Part shown: positions 20,925 through 28,910 of the stretch, in pieces
Layout: every line of letters starts with the position of its first letter
How positions within the stretch are numbered: position 1 is the first letter of the stretch
Assembly: GCF_026262505.1 (NCBI RefSeq)
Contig: NW_026529259.1
Coordinates: forward strand, 124,001-188,000
Direction of reading: 5' to 3'
DNA from: Trichomonas vaginalis G3
Lineage: Eukaryota; Parabasalia; Trichomonadida; Trichomonadidae
DNA length: 64,000 bases
Made by a program: the position numbers and the translations under genes
The notes under the pieces: generated by a model
What the model saw: only the letters and a program-made list of their open reading frames with translations
What the model was told of the DNA's origin: nothing
The model's database searches: none

Positions 20925-21764
20925 TTACTCTACTTGTTTGAAGTTGTCAAAATACTCTGTTATTTTTTCCTTTAACAATGGCAAATCTTCTTTGAAGGTA
21001 AGAATTGTACAACCTTTCATATCATAGTGTGTTTGAGGTAACGTATCTTGAACTATTTGTTTCACATCTTCATTCGGTGTCATTGAAATCGGTAAGTTTT
21101 CGCGATAGAACCAATTTCTGTCAGATTTGTAAATCTTAGCAAGGTCGTAAAAGCTTTTGTTGTTTCTTCTGACTAAATGCAACATAACCATATCTTTATC
21201 TTCTTCATTTTCCATCTCTTCAGTATAAATCATATACTTATAGTTCTTTTCCTTTCCTTTTGGTACCGAACGTGGTATTCTTTTCTGAATGCTTTTGTCT
21301 TTTGCTTCAAGCTTGTTTTCCATCTCTTCACGTTCTTGTCTGTGAAGTTCGTCAAGAAGTTTACAAACATACCATGAATAGCGAGCTGAAGCCCATTGTG
21401 CCACATTATTTACGAGAAGTCTATGAACATAATATCCTCTCAAACCATTTGGCAATTTTTCACGATTTTCATAGAGTTTTGGCGACTGGGGTTTCCCTCC
21501 CACTCGCTGTTCTTCACGATTTTCAGAAAAAAGTATGTCTCGCTGTGCTTCGCTCAAAAGTTCTTGTGTGCTTTGGTTCCTAAACCAGTCTTTAGGAAGC
21601 TTAGTATCTGGAGCAAAACATGCTGTCAAAATACTTTGCATTTGGTACATATCGTCTTTGACCGAACGAATGAGACGGAGTTGTTTGTTAAACTGAACCC
21701 ACTCATATTCTTCATTTATAGCTTCATGGACTATAACTGTTGTTGTGTTCTCTGTTGTTGACAT
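20925..21764 (-). CDS. KilA-N domain protein with conserved C-terminal domain
   Basis: 279 residues. I choose the second ATG (MSTTENTTT) because related genes share the leader GTATGTAAAGACAGAT but lack its ATG. Residues ~20-150 form a KilA-N domain, clearest in GYYVHRLLVNNVAQWASARYSWYVCKLLDE. A Lys/Glu linker follows. The C-terminal ~100 residues (KYMIYTEEMENEEDKD, then SFYDLAKIYKSDRNWFYREN) resemble domains that follow KilA-N in large DNA viruses. KilA-N binds DNA, so a regulator is likely. The copy in B (49730-50569) is nearly identical outside residues ~48-140, where it differs strongly: the DNA-binding half is the variable part. Confidence 0.75.
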   Translation of the reverse strand: MSTTENTTTVIVHEAINEEYEWVQFNKQLRLIRSVKDDMYQMQSILTACFAPDTKLPKDWFRNQSTQELLSEAQRDILFSENREEQRVGGKPQSPKLYENREKLPNGLRGYYVHRLLVNNVAQWASARYSWYVCKLLDELHRQEREEMENKLEAKDKSIQKRIPRSVPKGKEKNYKYMIYTEEMENEEDKDMVMLHLVRRNNKSFYDLAKIYKSDRNWFYRENLPISMTPNEDVKQIVQDTLPQTHYDMKGCTILTFKEDLPLLKEKITEYFDNFKQVE

Positions 21765-21815
21765 ATCTGTCTTTACATACAAAATAAAAAAAATATTTTT
21801 TTAAAAATTAGCGTT
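21765..21815 (-). promoter_or_regulatory. Shared leader and promoter-like block of the KilA-N cassette genes
   Basis: TTATTTTGTATGTAAAGACA before the ATG with an AT-rich run upstream. The same block precedes the genes at 22612-23262, 48605 and 49730, and in shorter form (TTTTATTGTAAGAACA) the genes at 23704-24618 and 24784-25446. It is a common regulatory cassette. Confidence 0.6.
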
Positions 21816-21883
21816 ATTTTTTTTAAGTTTGGTCATCCTTCACTATATGACAAATATACTATATTTTACTTAAAAATATGCAA

Positions 21884-21966
21884 GCGGCTCATAGCTCAGT
21901 GGTATGGGATACCTCGCTACAGGCGTCGAAGACCTCGGTTCAAATCCCGATTCGCGCAGGTTTTTT
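21884..21966 (+). tRNA. tRNA-like gene with pol III boxes and terminator
   Basis: TAGCTCAGTGGT (21892-21903) matches the A box and GGTTCAAATCC (21937-21947) the B box at normal spacing. A run of six T follows directly at 21961, as a pol III terminator. A T-arm-like TCGG/CCGA stem is present. I could not close the acceptor stem (only GCG/CGC pairs) or a standard anticodon stem. It may therefore be a degenerate tRNA or a tRNA-like RNA. No counterpart is seen at the corresponding place in B. Confidence 0.4.
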
Positions 21967-21997
21967 CCTTTTATGCAGTGAAATTTCATGTACATAG

Positions 21998-22113
21998 GTT
22001 ACTTTGGTGTTAGACCCTAGTGAAGAAAATAGAACGATATAAGTTTACATTTGTAAGGCTACTTTGTGTTAGACCCTAGTGAAGAAAATAGAACGATATA
22101 AGTTTACATTTGT
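21998..22113 (+). repeat. Two direct 57-bp repeats
   Basis: The unit TTACTTTGGTGTTAGACCCT, continuing AGTGAAGAAAATAGAACGAT and a TTTACATTTGTAAGG end, occurs twice in tandem with few changes. It contains an inner TTTACATTTGTAA palindrome. Confidence 0.8.
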
Positions 22114-22143
22114 AAGGTTGGACGATAAAATTTACTGACTGAC

Positions 22144-22545
22144 GTCGGACATTGTCTTGAAAAAGTAAAAGACTTGTCTTGAAAAAGTAAAAGACTTGTC
22201 TTGAAAAAGTAAAAGACTTGTCTTGAAAAAGTAAAAGACTTGTCTTGAAAAAGTAAAAGACTTGTCTTGAAAAAGTAAAAGACTTGTCTTGAAAAAGTAC
22301 GGGTATCGTCTGAAATCAAGACCACTGTTCTCAAATTTGAGAACTTGACACCAAAAAATTTCTTGAAAAAGTAAAAGACTTGTCTTGAAAAAGTAAAAGA
22401 CTTGTCTTGAAAAAGTAAAAGACTTGTCTTGAAAAAGTAAAAGACTTGTCTTGAAAAAGTAAAAGACTTGTCTTGAAAAAGTAAAAGACTTGTCTTGAAA
22501 AAGTAAAAGACTTGTCTTGAAAAAGTAAAAGACTTGTCTTGAAAC
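22144..22545 (+). repeat. 22-bp tandem repeat (GTCTTGAAAAAGTAAAAGACT)
   Basis: Seven units, then a unique 65-bp interruption (about 22300-22365), then nine more units. AGTCTT..AAGACT within each unit lets every copy fold into a small hairpin. It ends exactly at the ATG of the DEAIYLIE-type fragment. Confidence 0.9.
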
Positions 22546-22546
22546 A

Positions 22547-22640
22547 ATGACCGACATAGACCCAGCAGATGAGGCAATCTACCTTATAGAGATAAATGAG
22601 CTAGTTAGGAACTACCTGAGCCATCTGAAGTCAAGCGTAA
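22547..22640 (+). pseudogene. 5' fragment of the DEAIYLIE gene, copy 2
   Basis: The ATG at 22547 opens MTDIDPADEAIYLIEINELV, matching the N-terminus of the 110-residue gene at 47066-47398. After about 25 codons it runs antisense into the 3' end of the KilA-N gene. It is truncated and probably non-functional. Confidence 0.6.
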
Positions 22641-23262
22641 AAATAAACGCTTTACATGTATTTTCAGCAACTTCGTCAAATAATTTTATAGCTTTATCTA
22701 TCTCATCTACTTCAAACGTTTCCTTACCTTTCGTGGGAGCACCATACATTTTCTCAAACTTTTCAAGTAGTTCTGTTTCTGCAGCTCTCATATCATTAAC
22801 AAACACAACCTTGACTCTATTGACTGTACTGTCATATCTTTGAGTTATATTATATGTTCTTCCTATCTTATATCTCTTTGTATTGAAGTCCTTCGGTTTC
22901 TGAACGATGTAAAGTAAGCCTTCACTGCAACGTTCTGAGTCGAATAAACCATATGTTATGAAATTATATCCAACAACTGGGTCTAACCATAACAAAACTA
23001 TTGGTATAAGACTTTTGTCTATAAGATATGCTGTAGTTCCATAGAATCTTACCGATATCATAAGCTCAGGATTTCTTGTCAAAATTTTCTGAGTAGAAGC
23101 AATTCTAACCCAGTCGTGTGGTTTCTTTCCAGATGGAGATATAATGTCTGACAAAGAATATTTGTTGTATTTCTTTGAGTATCTTACGTTTAAATCACCT
23201 ATTCTAACCAATTTGGTGTCATTGTCTATCTTTTTAACTGTTTCAAACTCAATGTTTAACAT
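22612..23262 (-). CDS. KilA-N plus T5orf172/MUG113-type (GIY-YIG-like) protein
   Basis: 216 residues from the second ATG (MLNIEFETV), chosen by the shared leader. Residues 1-110 are a KilA-N-like domain (KYNKYSLSDIISPSGKKPHD, then YLIDKSLIPIVLLWLDP). Residues ~120-205 show LLYIVQKP, YKIGRTYNITQRY, AAETELLEKFEKMY and KGKETFEV: the order Y-V, KIGRT, E of the T5orf172/MUG113 branch of the GIY-YIG nuclease fold. Such fusions are known in phages and large DNA viruses. A DNA-binding nuclease or recombination role is inferred. The last codons (DFRWLR) lie in a repeat string shared with 20880-20915, so the C-terminus may be altered. No B counterpart is evident. Confidence 0.72.
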   Translation of the reverse strand: MLNIEFETVKKIDNDTKLVRIGDLNVRYSKKYNKYSLSDIISPSGKKPHDWVRIASTQKILTRNPELMISVRFYGTTAYLIDKSLIPIVLLWLDPVVGYNFITYGLFDSERCSEGLLYIVQKPKDFNTKRYKIGRTYNITQRYDSTVNRVKVVFVNDMRAAETELLEKFEKMYGAPTKGKETFEVDEIDKAIKLFDEVAENTCKAFIFTLDFRWLR

Positions 23263-23399
23263 TTCTGTTCTTACATACAAAATAAAAAAAATATTTTATA
23301 AAAAACTAACTTTATTTTTTCTATCTTAAGGAAATTCATGAAATTTGTGCTGAATTCAGTAAAATATATTTTAGGCGACCAGGTCACTCGGTTAAATGA

Positions 23400-23700
23400 A
23401 CTTCTCTGAAAAAGTGTGACAACATGACATTTTGACAACAACACAGGAAATATACTTCTTCGTAAATGTTTTGTCAAGACTTCATCGTAATGAGCGTAAA
23501 TCAGGCAAAAATATATTTTAGGGTAGATGGGTATATCTACCCCGTTTTCTACCCTCATTTCTACCCCATATGTCCTTACTGAAAAAGTATGTGTTCCATA
23601 TGTCATTTTACTCAGAATTTTATACAGAATTCAATAAAAATATATTTTAGGGTAGATGGTTAGATCTAACCCGATATCTACCCTCTTTTCTACCCCAGTT
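23400..23700. repeat. Two palindromic spacer modules
   Basis: 23512-23570 has hexamer GGTAGA with core GGGTATATCTACCC. 23639-23695 has core GGTTAGATCTAACC flanked by GGGTAG. A TCGTAAATGTTTTGTCAAGA subterminal-type unit lies at about 23459. They separate two genes of the KilA-N zone. Confidence 0.8.
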
Positions 23701-23703
23701 ATT

Positions 23704-24618
23704 TTATAAGCGTTTTACATGGTAAACATTGTGAATTCGTGAGACTCTAAACAGTTTCGTAGCTTCAATTTCTTCTTTTAGTACATCGAATGTTTTCACA
23801 ATGCCGAAAGTTTCTTTATATTTCTTCTTGACATCTGAAAGAAGGAAATCGTCAGCTGTTGGATAGTTTTTGTTTAGAAATGTCAACATGTCCATTTTAT
23901 CTTCTGCTGGTTTCTCTGCTTCTTTCTTTAAGTCAGCATAGTCGTTTCGCATACGTTCTATCTCTTTTACTGAATAGTTATATTTCCTAATTGCTGCTTT
24001 ACATTTTGAACATTGTGGGTTCATTTTAGCATTGTACATTGAAACCTTACCTGCTAGTATGACTAAAGCGTCAATGGTTTTCTTTAAATCTGAAGCAGTT
24101 GGTTTTATCTGTTCATTCCATACCTTACCTCTTCTGTCTTTATCTCTTATCTGCCATACACATTTTGCAACTAACGAAACAAAGTTGTCGTAGGTCTTAA
24201 ACTCCCCAGATTTATATATGTCAGAGATGTTCTTATATACCATGTCGCAATCTTTGTCCATGACTTTGTGGTTGCAATGAAATCCAAGAAACTCATAGTT
24301 TACCTTACGTATGAACTTCTTTATTTCTACTGAGTCAGTCAGTCTGACTTCTATTTCTTCAAATTCTGGAATGGTTAGTTTTTGTTGTTGGATTTCAGGA
24401 AGTTTAGGTAAATGGTCAATAATATCCTGCATTTCATAAAGATATTCTTCATCTGTTTCATCTTTTGCAGTGCAATCTAAATCTCCTTGGAGAAGTTCTT
24501 GCTTTATCTTCTGGATTTCTGTTTCAAAAGTATATGAAGAAGGAATGAAGCTTTTCATTTCTACTAACATTGAAGTTGGGTTCATGACTAACGAGTTTGG
24601 TGAAGTTGTTGCTAACAT
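23704..24618 (-). CDS. Unknown 304-residue cassette protein
   Basis: The start at 24618 (MLATTSPNS) follows the shared leader TTGTAAGAAC. The protein is mostly helical and charged, with PEIQQQKLTIPEFEEIEVRL near residue 75. A central conserved block is FIRKVNYEFLGFHCNHKVMD. A CSKCKAAIRKY segment with two Cys, and His/Cys nearby, might bind metal. A coiled stretch ends in HNVYHVKRL. No family recognised. The B relative (48605-49386) has the same core but lacks the CSKC part by an internal deletion, and its first codons come from the KilA-N leader. Its place among KilA-N genes suggests a regulatory or DNA-linked role, which is a guess. Confidence 0.6.
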   Translation of the reverse strand: MLATTSPNSLVMNPTSMLVEMKSFIPSSYTFETEIQKIKQELLQGDLDCTAKDETDEEYLYEMQDIIDHLPKLPEIQQQKLTIPEFEEIEVRLTDSVEIKKFIRKVNYEFLGFHCNHKVMDKDCDMVYKNISDIYKSGEFKTYDNFVSLVAKCVWQIRDKDRRGKVWNEQIKPTASDLKKTIDALVILAGKVSMYNAKMNPQCSKCKAAIRKYNYSVKEIERMRNDYADLKKEAEKPAEDKMDMLTFLNKNYPTADDFLLSDVKKKYKETFGIVKTFDVLKEEIEATKLFRVSRIHNVYHVKRL

Positions 24619-24689
24619 GTTCTTACAATAAAAATAAAAAAATATTTTTTTAAAAAAACCAACTTTATTTTTTATTTCGGGAAAACTCA

Positions 24690-24770
24690 TGACAAATTCA
24701 AGAGGGTAGAAAAGAGGTTAGAAATCGGGTTATATCTACCCTTCTACCCTAAAATATATTTTTGTCGAAA
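24690..24770 (-). repeat. Palindromic spacer module, inverted, mixed version
   Basis: Contains GGGTAGAAAAGAGGTTAGAA and GGGTTATATCTACCC, mixing the GGTAGA and GGTTAGA versions, with AAAATATATTTTTG at the end. Confidence 0.75.
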
Positions 24771-24783
24771 AAAAATGGTTCAT

Positions 24784-25446
24784 TTACTCACAATATTTTT
24801 GTACAAAACGACCCCAAACTTTTAACTTCTTTTCTGCAGCTTCTAATGAAATTTTAGCGAGTTCATATTCTCTAAATTCTCTCTTTAAATCTTCTTGTTC
24901 CCATTGGTCTAGTTCGTATGGAGAATCTCTATAACCAGAACATATCTCACGTTCATGTTCTATTTGTTTTTCATGCATTTTTCTAACTTCTTCTTCAAAC
25001 AAAGGTTTTGCATTCTCTACTGTATCTTCAAGTTCTTCTTCATCTAATTTCTCATGAACTTTCTTGTCTATGGAGTCCAGAATTTTTCCAACTGCTATAC
25101 AATATTTTGGAGAAGCCCACATTGCAATATAGTTTACGAGTCTTGGGTCTACATACATTCCTCTAACCTGTTTGATTTCATCCGGAATTCCTGCATGAAC
25201 TTTGTATAAAAAGCAACCCGCCGTTTTCCGCGGGTTGGTATATTCTTCACAAAATGCCTTAAAATACTCTTCCCAGGACTTATTTTCCAACAACCTTCTA
25301 AAGTCTTTCCTAAACTGCTGACACATCTTTGTTGCATTTATATAACCATCCTTGTCTCTACGTAAGACTTCAATACCGTTGTAAGTGCCTTTTGTGAATG
25401 TTTCGCCATTAGATTTGTTCGTGAACGTTTTTGCTTCGACTGACAT
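24784..25446 (-). CDS. KilA-N domain protein
   Basis: 220 residues from the ATG at 25446, directly after the leader TTGTAAGAACAGAA. A classic KilA-N start is seen: NGIEVLRRDKDGYINATKMC at about residues 23-42, then LLENKSWEEYFKAFCEEY, and VRGMYVDPRLVNYIAMWASP followed by KYCIAVGKILDSID. The C-terminal third is a charged helical region (HEKLDEEELEDTVE, EKQIEHEREICSGY). It would bind DNA as a regulator of element or host genes. In B only frame-broken pieces of this gene remain (about 48176-48440). A recoding-free frame and clear motifs make this a confident KilA-N call. Confidence 0.85.
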   Translation of the reverse strand: MSVEAKTFTNKSNGETFTKGTYNGIEVLRRDKDGYINATKMCQQFRKDFRRLLENKSWEEYFKAFCEEYTNPRKTAGCFLYKVHAGIPDEIKQVRGMYVDPRLVNYIAMWASPKYCIAVGKILDSIDKKVHEKLDEEELEDTVENAKPLFEEEVRKMHEKQIEHEREICSGYRDSPYELDQWEQEDLKREFREYELAKISLEAAEKKLKVWGRFVQKYCE

Positions 25447-25474
25447 TTCTGTTCTTACAATAAAAATAAAAAAA

Positions 25475-25660
25475 TATTTTTTGGTGGGACGTCGGACATT
25501 CGTTTGTGGCTTAACCGTCGGACCACAACGATAAAAATCTCGACAAAACATATACGATAAAAATCTCGACAAAACATATACGATGAAGTCTCAACAAAAC
25601 ATTTACGATGAAGTCTTAACAAAAAATATACGATGAAATCTATTTCCTGTGTTGTTGTCA
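25475..25660 (-). pseudogene. 5' remnant of the Pro/Gln-rich gene plus subterminal repeats
   Basis: 25485-25535 on the minus strand matches the start of the B gene at 47710: upstream TTATCGTTGTGGTCCGAC and first codons MSDVPP. It then breaks into the KilA-N leader. 25535-25640 holds four GATAAAAATCTCGACAAAAC or GATGAAGTCT-type repeats. The gene body has been lost in A. Confidence 0.6.
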
Positions 25661-25744
25661 AAATGTCATGTTGTCACACTTTTTCAGAGAAGTTAAAATG
25701 ACCGAGTGACCGAGTGACCTGGTCGCCTAAAATATATTTTTTTC

Positions 25745-25833
25745 TATCTTAAGGAAATTCATGAAAATTCAAGAGGGTAGAAAAGAGGGTAGAAAACGGG
25801 GTAGATATACCCTTCTACCCTAAAATATATTTT
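25745..25833 (-). repeat. Palindromic spacer module, inverted
   Basis: GGTAGA version with core GGGTAGATATACCC, ending in AAAATATATTTTT next to the stop of the following gene. Confidence 0.8.
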
Positions 25834-26694
25834 TCAATACTTTTTCAGCACTTTTCCGTAGTTGTATATGAAAGACAATTCGAGATAAAAGTCATAGTAT
25901 AATGGAATAATATGCTGCACACCGTTTGTTGTGAACCAAACTTGAAAGTCAGAGAAACTGTTACTAGGTGGTTCGTAGAATTTAGAAGCAAAGTCATAAA
26001 AGTCCTTACCAATACAAAGAAAACTGTTGTTGCTTGAACTGAAACTTGCATGACACATAACATTTTGAGGGTCAAACACGTTTCTATAAACTGTCAAATC
26101 TGTTGGTGGGCGTATAAATTTAAACGGACCGTCAGGTGGTAATGGTTCGTTCTGGTTTAGTAACCGAAGAAATTGTGCCCAAGAACGTTTGTCTACTTCC
26201 CAAAATAAAAACTCTGTACTTCTTCGAGGGTTAATTTCAATCCTTTGAAATGAAACGGTTGAGTTCATCTTGTCATATTCTAGTTTCAGATAGTAAGTTC
26301 CGTTTAGTAGAGAGTCGTATTTTTCTTGCAATTCCCAATAATATTTGTTTATTTGAGTTTGAAAGTCATTTAGAGTTTTTTCAAGACTTTCGTCTGAACG
26401 AACTGTAAAGATTCTCATTTCATCAAATTTGTCTATTAGACCATCAGAACCTCTATACTGACCATGAAAATATACTGCGAACATAAATGCGTTAGTTCTA
26501 TTTGAAAACAAAACTCTTCTAAATCCTATTGCCTTTGCATCTGAAGGACTTTGAAGCCAACGAATTGGAAAGTCAAACCTGTAAGTACGGGATGAAATTT
26601 CTTCATCTGATATAGTCCTACCGGCGTTTGTAAAGATATAGTCTAACGGTTTTGTATCTGCTACTTTTGTTCTTTGTTTTTCAACCTGAAACAT
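25834..26694 (-). CDS. Unknown structural-type protein, family X member 1
   Basis: 286 residues, intact; an intact copy lies in B (46061-46942). The start at 26694 has the context AAACATTTAATATATG on the plus strand. It opens VEKQRTKVADTKPLDYIFTN, then IRWLQSPSDAKAIGFRRVLF, and ends HIIPLYYDFYLELSFIYNYG. It is beta-rich with many aromatic residues. A second paralogue next to the fibre gene (33023-33870) shares the N-terminal pattern (ENSRVATTKPLDELFTNVGQ) and the end (PLYHAFYLELSFIYNYYRT). Two paralogues per element, beta-rich, one beside the fibre, suggests minor capsid or fibre-anchoring proteins. That is inference; no family was recognised. Confidence 0.65.
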   Translation of the reverse strand: MFQVEKQRTKVADTKPLDYIFTNAGRTISDEEISSRTYRFDFPIRWLQSPSDAKAIGFRRVLFSNRTNAFMFAVYFHGQYRGSDGLIDKFDEMRIFTVRSDESLEKTLNDFQTQINKYYWELQEKYDSLLNGTYYLKLEYDKMNSTVSFQRIEINPRRSTEFLFWEVDKRSWAQFLRLLNQNEPLPPDGPFKFIRPPTDLTVYRNVFDPQNVMCHASFSSSNNSFLCIGKDFYDFASKFYEPPSNSFSDFQVWFTTNGVQHIIPLYYDFYLELSFIYNYGKVLKKY

Positions 26695-26719
26695 TTAATA
26701 TATGTAAAAATATACTGTT

Positions 26720-26734
26720 TTAAAATGGTATGCC
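26720..26734 (-). pseudogene. Fossil of the HNH gene 3' end
   Basis: On the minus strand GGCATACCATTTTAA, identical to the last four codons and stop of the HNH gene (28911-28925), directly after the polymerase stop. In B the same spot holds a longer HNH remnant (45956-46035). An HNH gene therefore once sat here. Confidence 0.6.
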
Positions 26735-26739
26735 ATTTT

Positions 26740-28884
26740 TTATTTCATGCAATGTTTTATTTCTGTCCCGTCTTCAAGTATACCCCAGTACTTACGCTTG
26801 GAGAGAACATGAACTTCGGAAAATACCTTGTCTAGCTTAAAACAGCCCATTTTCTCACCAACTAAACCCATTTCAATGAGTTTGTTATAGCCTTCTTCGT
26901 TCGTCATGAGTGCGTCGATGTTCTCATAGTATACCTTCACTTTGGATTTGACCTCGGAGAAGAATTTGTTGTAGTTGTCAAGGACTGCCTTTGCGAACTG
27001 AGGGTAAGACCAATGTTCGACAATAGGTTTTAATGTGGTTACTAAGCCATTTTGACCTTCGGTGAACTCGTACTTCAAAACAAAAGGAGAAAACCTTTCA
27101 ACAAAGTTGTCGACCTTCTCATAGTGTTTACTCTTCATCTCTTGAGGTTTTTTAATGGAATACCCCCATGTCGAATTCATAAGCAATTTTAATGTCATTG
27201 CAAGTTTGGGGTTTGAAGCTTTCCTAATATCATACAGTTGTTGTATGACTTTTCCAACTGTATAGTTCCTTCCTGGGAACTCACCGTCTTCGTTTGGAAT
27301 TCCAGTCGGGATATATTGGACAAACCTCATGTATGCAGCGTTAAGGTCGACATAGTATATCTTTTCATCTGAGTCGAACTTGTCGCAACCAATTGGTCCA
27401 GTTTGTGGAAATTCAAGTGAGTCTCTTATCTTCTGAGAAACTTCTCCTGTTATCTCATAAACATCGTCGAAGCAACCTGTTTCATATAAAACCTTCTGAC
27501 CTAACTCAGAAGCTCTCCAATACAATTTGACGTCAATTGGATGTCTCAATGGGAGTTTGTTTATAGCATCTTGAAGTTCTTGCAACCTCATTGGAAGTTC
27601 TTCTGGTTCAGGTTGGTATCCGAACAATCCAACTCCTTGTGGAACTGTGTACTTCTTTTGTACTAGAACTTTGTCTGGAACAACTTTTGGTCTTGCTAAC
27701 AGTGAAAAGTTTGTTTCGTCTTTTGGTACAAAACTTTCTGTCAGCTTGTCATCTGGAATTGGTTCCAACAAACCTTTCTCGAAAAGAATGTTAACAGCTC
27801 TGACAATGTTGCACTTGCCTTTTCCGAACATAAGACTTTCGTTCAACATGAAGTGGTTGTGGACAATTGCAATCTTCAACCATGGTAAGTCTTTGTCAAC
27901 AACATAGTCGTCATGTGAAGAACCTTTAGCTGTAGGTATGTTGACTCGGATATTGACATTTGCCAACGGTGCAATTTTTGCCAATTGACCTCTGAGAATG
28001 TACCTTGTCTTCACACATGACTCAAGATACTTCATTTTCTCATCTGTAACAAGACCAGAGTTCCTGAGACATGTAAGAATGCAAGGTTCATTGACAATTG
28101 TTTCAATTGAATTGTAAATTCCATACCTTGTCAAGTCAATGTCAGACTTATTTATGAAGGGGAAGTATCCAGCATGTTGTCTGACTGCTTGAGGGTTAGG
28201 TTGGTATCGTTCGAACTTGACGCTTGCAATCCCTTCAATTCCATTCAAAATATCGGAGTCTGAGTCAAACATTTGTTCTCTCTTTGTAGTCTTGAAAGCG
28301 TCAAGAAGTTGTGCGGCTGTTGTGACATTGCCATGTGTATAGTAAATATGACCGTCCAAATCTGTTATAGTCAATCTGAGATTGTATCCTTTCTTATTTC
28401 CGTCTTGTATGGCAGCAAGTACACCCATGAAGCCTTCTTTGTTCTTTCCTTCGTCAAAGTTTACTGTAAAGGTTCGACCAGATGTAATTTGACTTCTAAC
28501 TTCACGGTACTTTTCATATGCATATCTTGTTCTTTCCATGGGAGCATGACCATCCTCTGCACTACCTTTTTTCCTTCTCAAAGGATACAATTGTTCGTTA
28601 TGTTTCCAGTAGAACCTGGCAAAGCCGTCGTGTCCTTCAACCTGCGGCTCACTAACATCGAAAGGCAAGTTCATAAGACGTTCTTCTTCTAACCTCTCTA
28701 GTCTGTTTGGATAATTTGCACGTGCTGTTTCCAAATCCATTTCGTAGCGAAGACCAGCCAGTTTGTCATAGACTTTTATGGGTCTTCCCTTCCTATATTT
28801 AAACTTCTTTGAAAGTCTCCAACCATATCTTTCTAACTCTGCTTTTATTCTAGCAGACCTTCTATCCATTCTATACGGGGGCAT
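26740..28884 (-). CDS. polB: Family B DNA polymerase (protein-primed type)
   Basis: 714 residues, intact. The N-terminus is basic (KAELERYGWRLSKKFKYRKG). Palm motifs are near the C-terminus: motif A YYVDLNAAYM with D513, motif B KLLMNSTWGYSIKK at 566-579, motif C YYENIDALMT with D657, then SKRKYWG as a KxY-like motif near 698. This order and size fit the organellar/viral DNA_pol_B_2 type used by Mavericks. Motif C reads NID where DTD is usual; the B copy agrees, so it is a family trait. I could not place clear exonuclease motifs in the N-terminal half. It would copy the element, probably protein-primed from the termini. Confidence 0.88.
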   Translation of the reverse strand: MPPYRMDRRSARIKAELERYGWRLSKKFKYRKGRPIKVYDKLAGLRYEMDLETARANYPNRLERLEEERLMNLPFDVSEPQVEGHDGFARFYWKHNEQLYPLRRKKGSAEDGHAPMERTRYAYEKYREVRSQITSGRTFTVNFDEGKNKEGFMGVLAAIQDGNKKGYNLRLTITDLDGHIYYTHGNVTTAAQLLDAFKTTKREQMFDSDSDILNGIEGIASVKFERYQPNPQAVRQHAGYFPFINKSDIDLTRYGIYNSIETIVNEPCILTCLRNSGLVTDEKMKYLESCVKTRYILRGQLAKIAPLANVNIRVNIPTAKGSSHDDYVVDKDLPWLKIAIVHNHFMLNESLMFGKGKCNIVRAVNILFEKGLLEPIPDDKLTESFVPKDETNFSLLARPKVVPDKVLVQKKYTVPQGVGLFGYQPEPEELPMRLQELQDAINKLPLRHPIDVKLYWRASELGQKVLYETGCFDDVYEITGEVSQKIRDSLEFPQTGPIGCDKFDSDEKIYYVDLNAAYMRFVQYIPTGIPNEDGEFPGRNYTVGKVIQQLYDIRKASNPKLAMTLKLLMNSTWGYSIKKPQEMKSKHYEKVDNFVERFSPFVLKYEFTEGQNGLVTTLKPIVEHWSYPQFAKAVLDNYNKFFSEVKSKVKVYYENIDALMTNEEGYNKLIEMGLVGEKMGCFKLDKVFSEVHVLSKRKYWGILEDGTEIKHCMK

Positions 28885-28910
28885 TTCTATAAAAATAAAA
28901 AAATACTGTT

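Noticed and set aside
20487-20975. Several open frames on both strands
   Set aside because: Translation of the tandem repeat at 20520-20850.
21767-21782. GTATGT..AG in the shared leader as a mini-intron
   Set aside because: It resembles trichomonad splice sites, but a 14-nt distance is too short for an intron and the variant leaders lack GTATGT.
22144-22545. CRISPR-like array
   Set aside because: Repeats are contiguous with no spacers, in a eukaryotic element, and no cas genes are present.
22104-22577. Open frames of 141-157 codons, minus strand
   Set aside because: Pure translation of the 22-bp tandem repeat; a repeat length not divisible by three cycles all frames.
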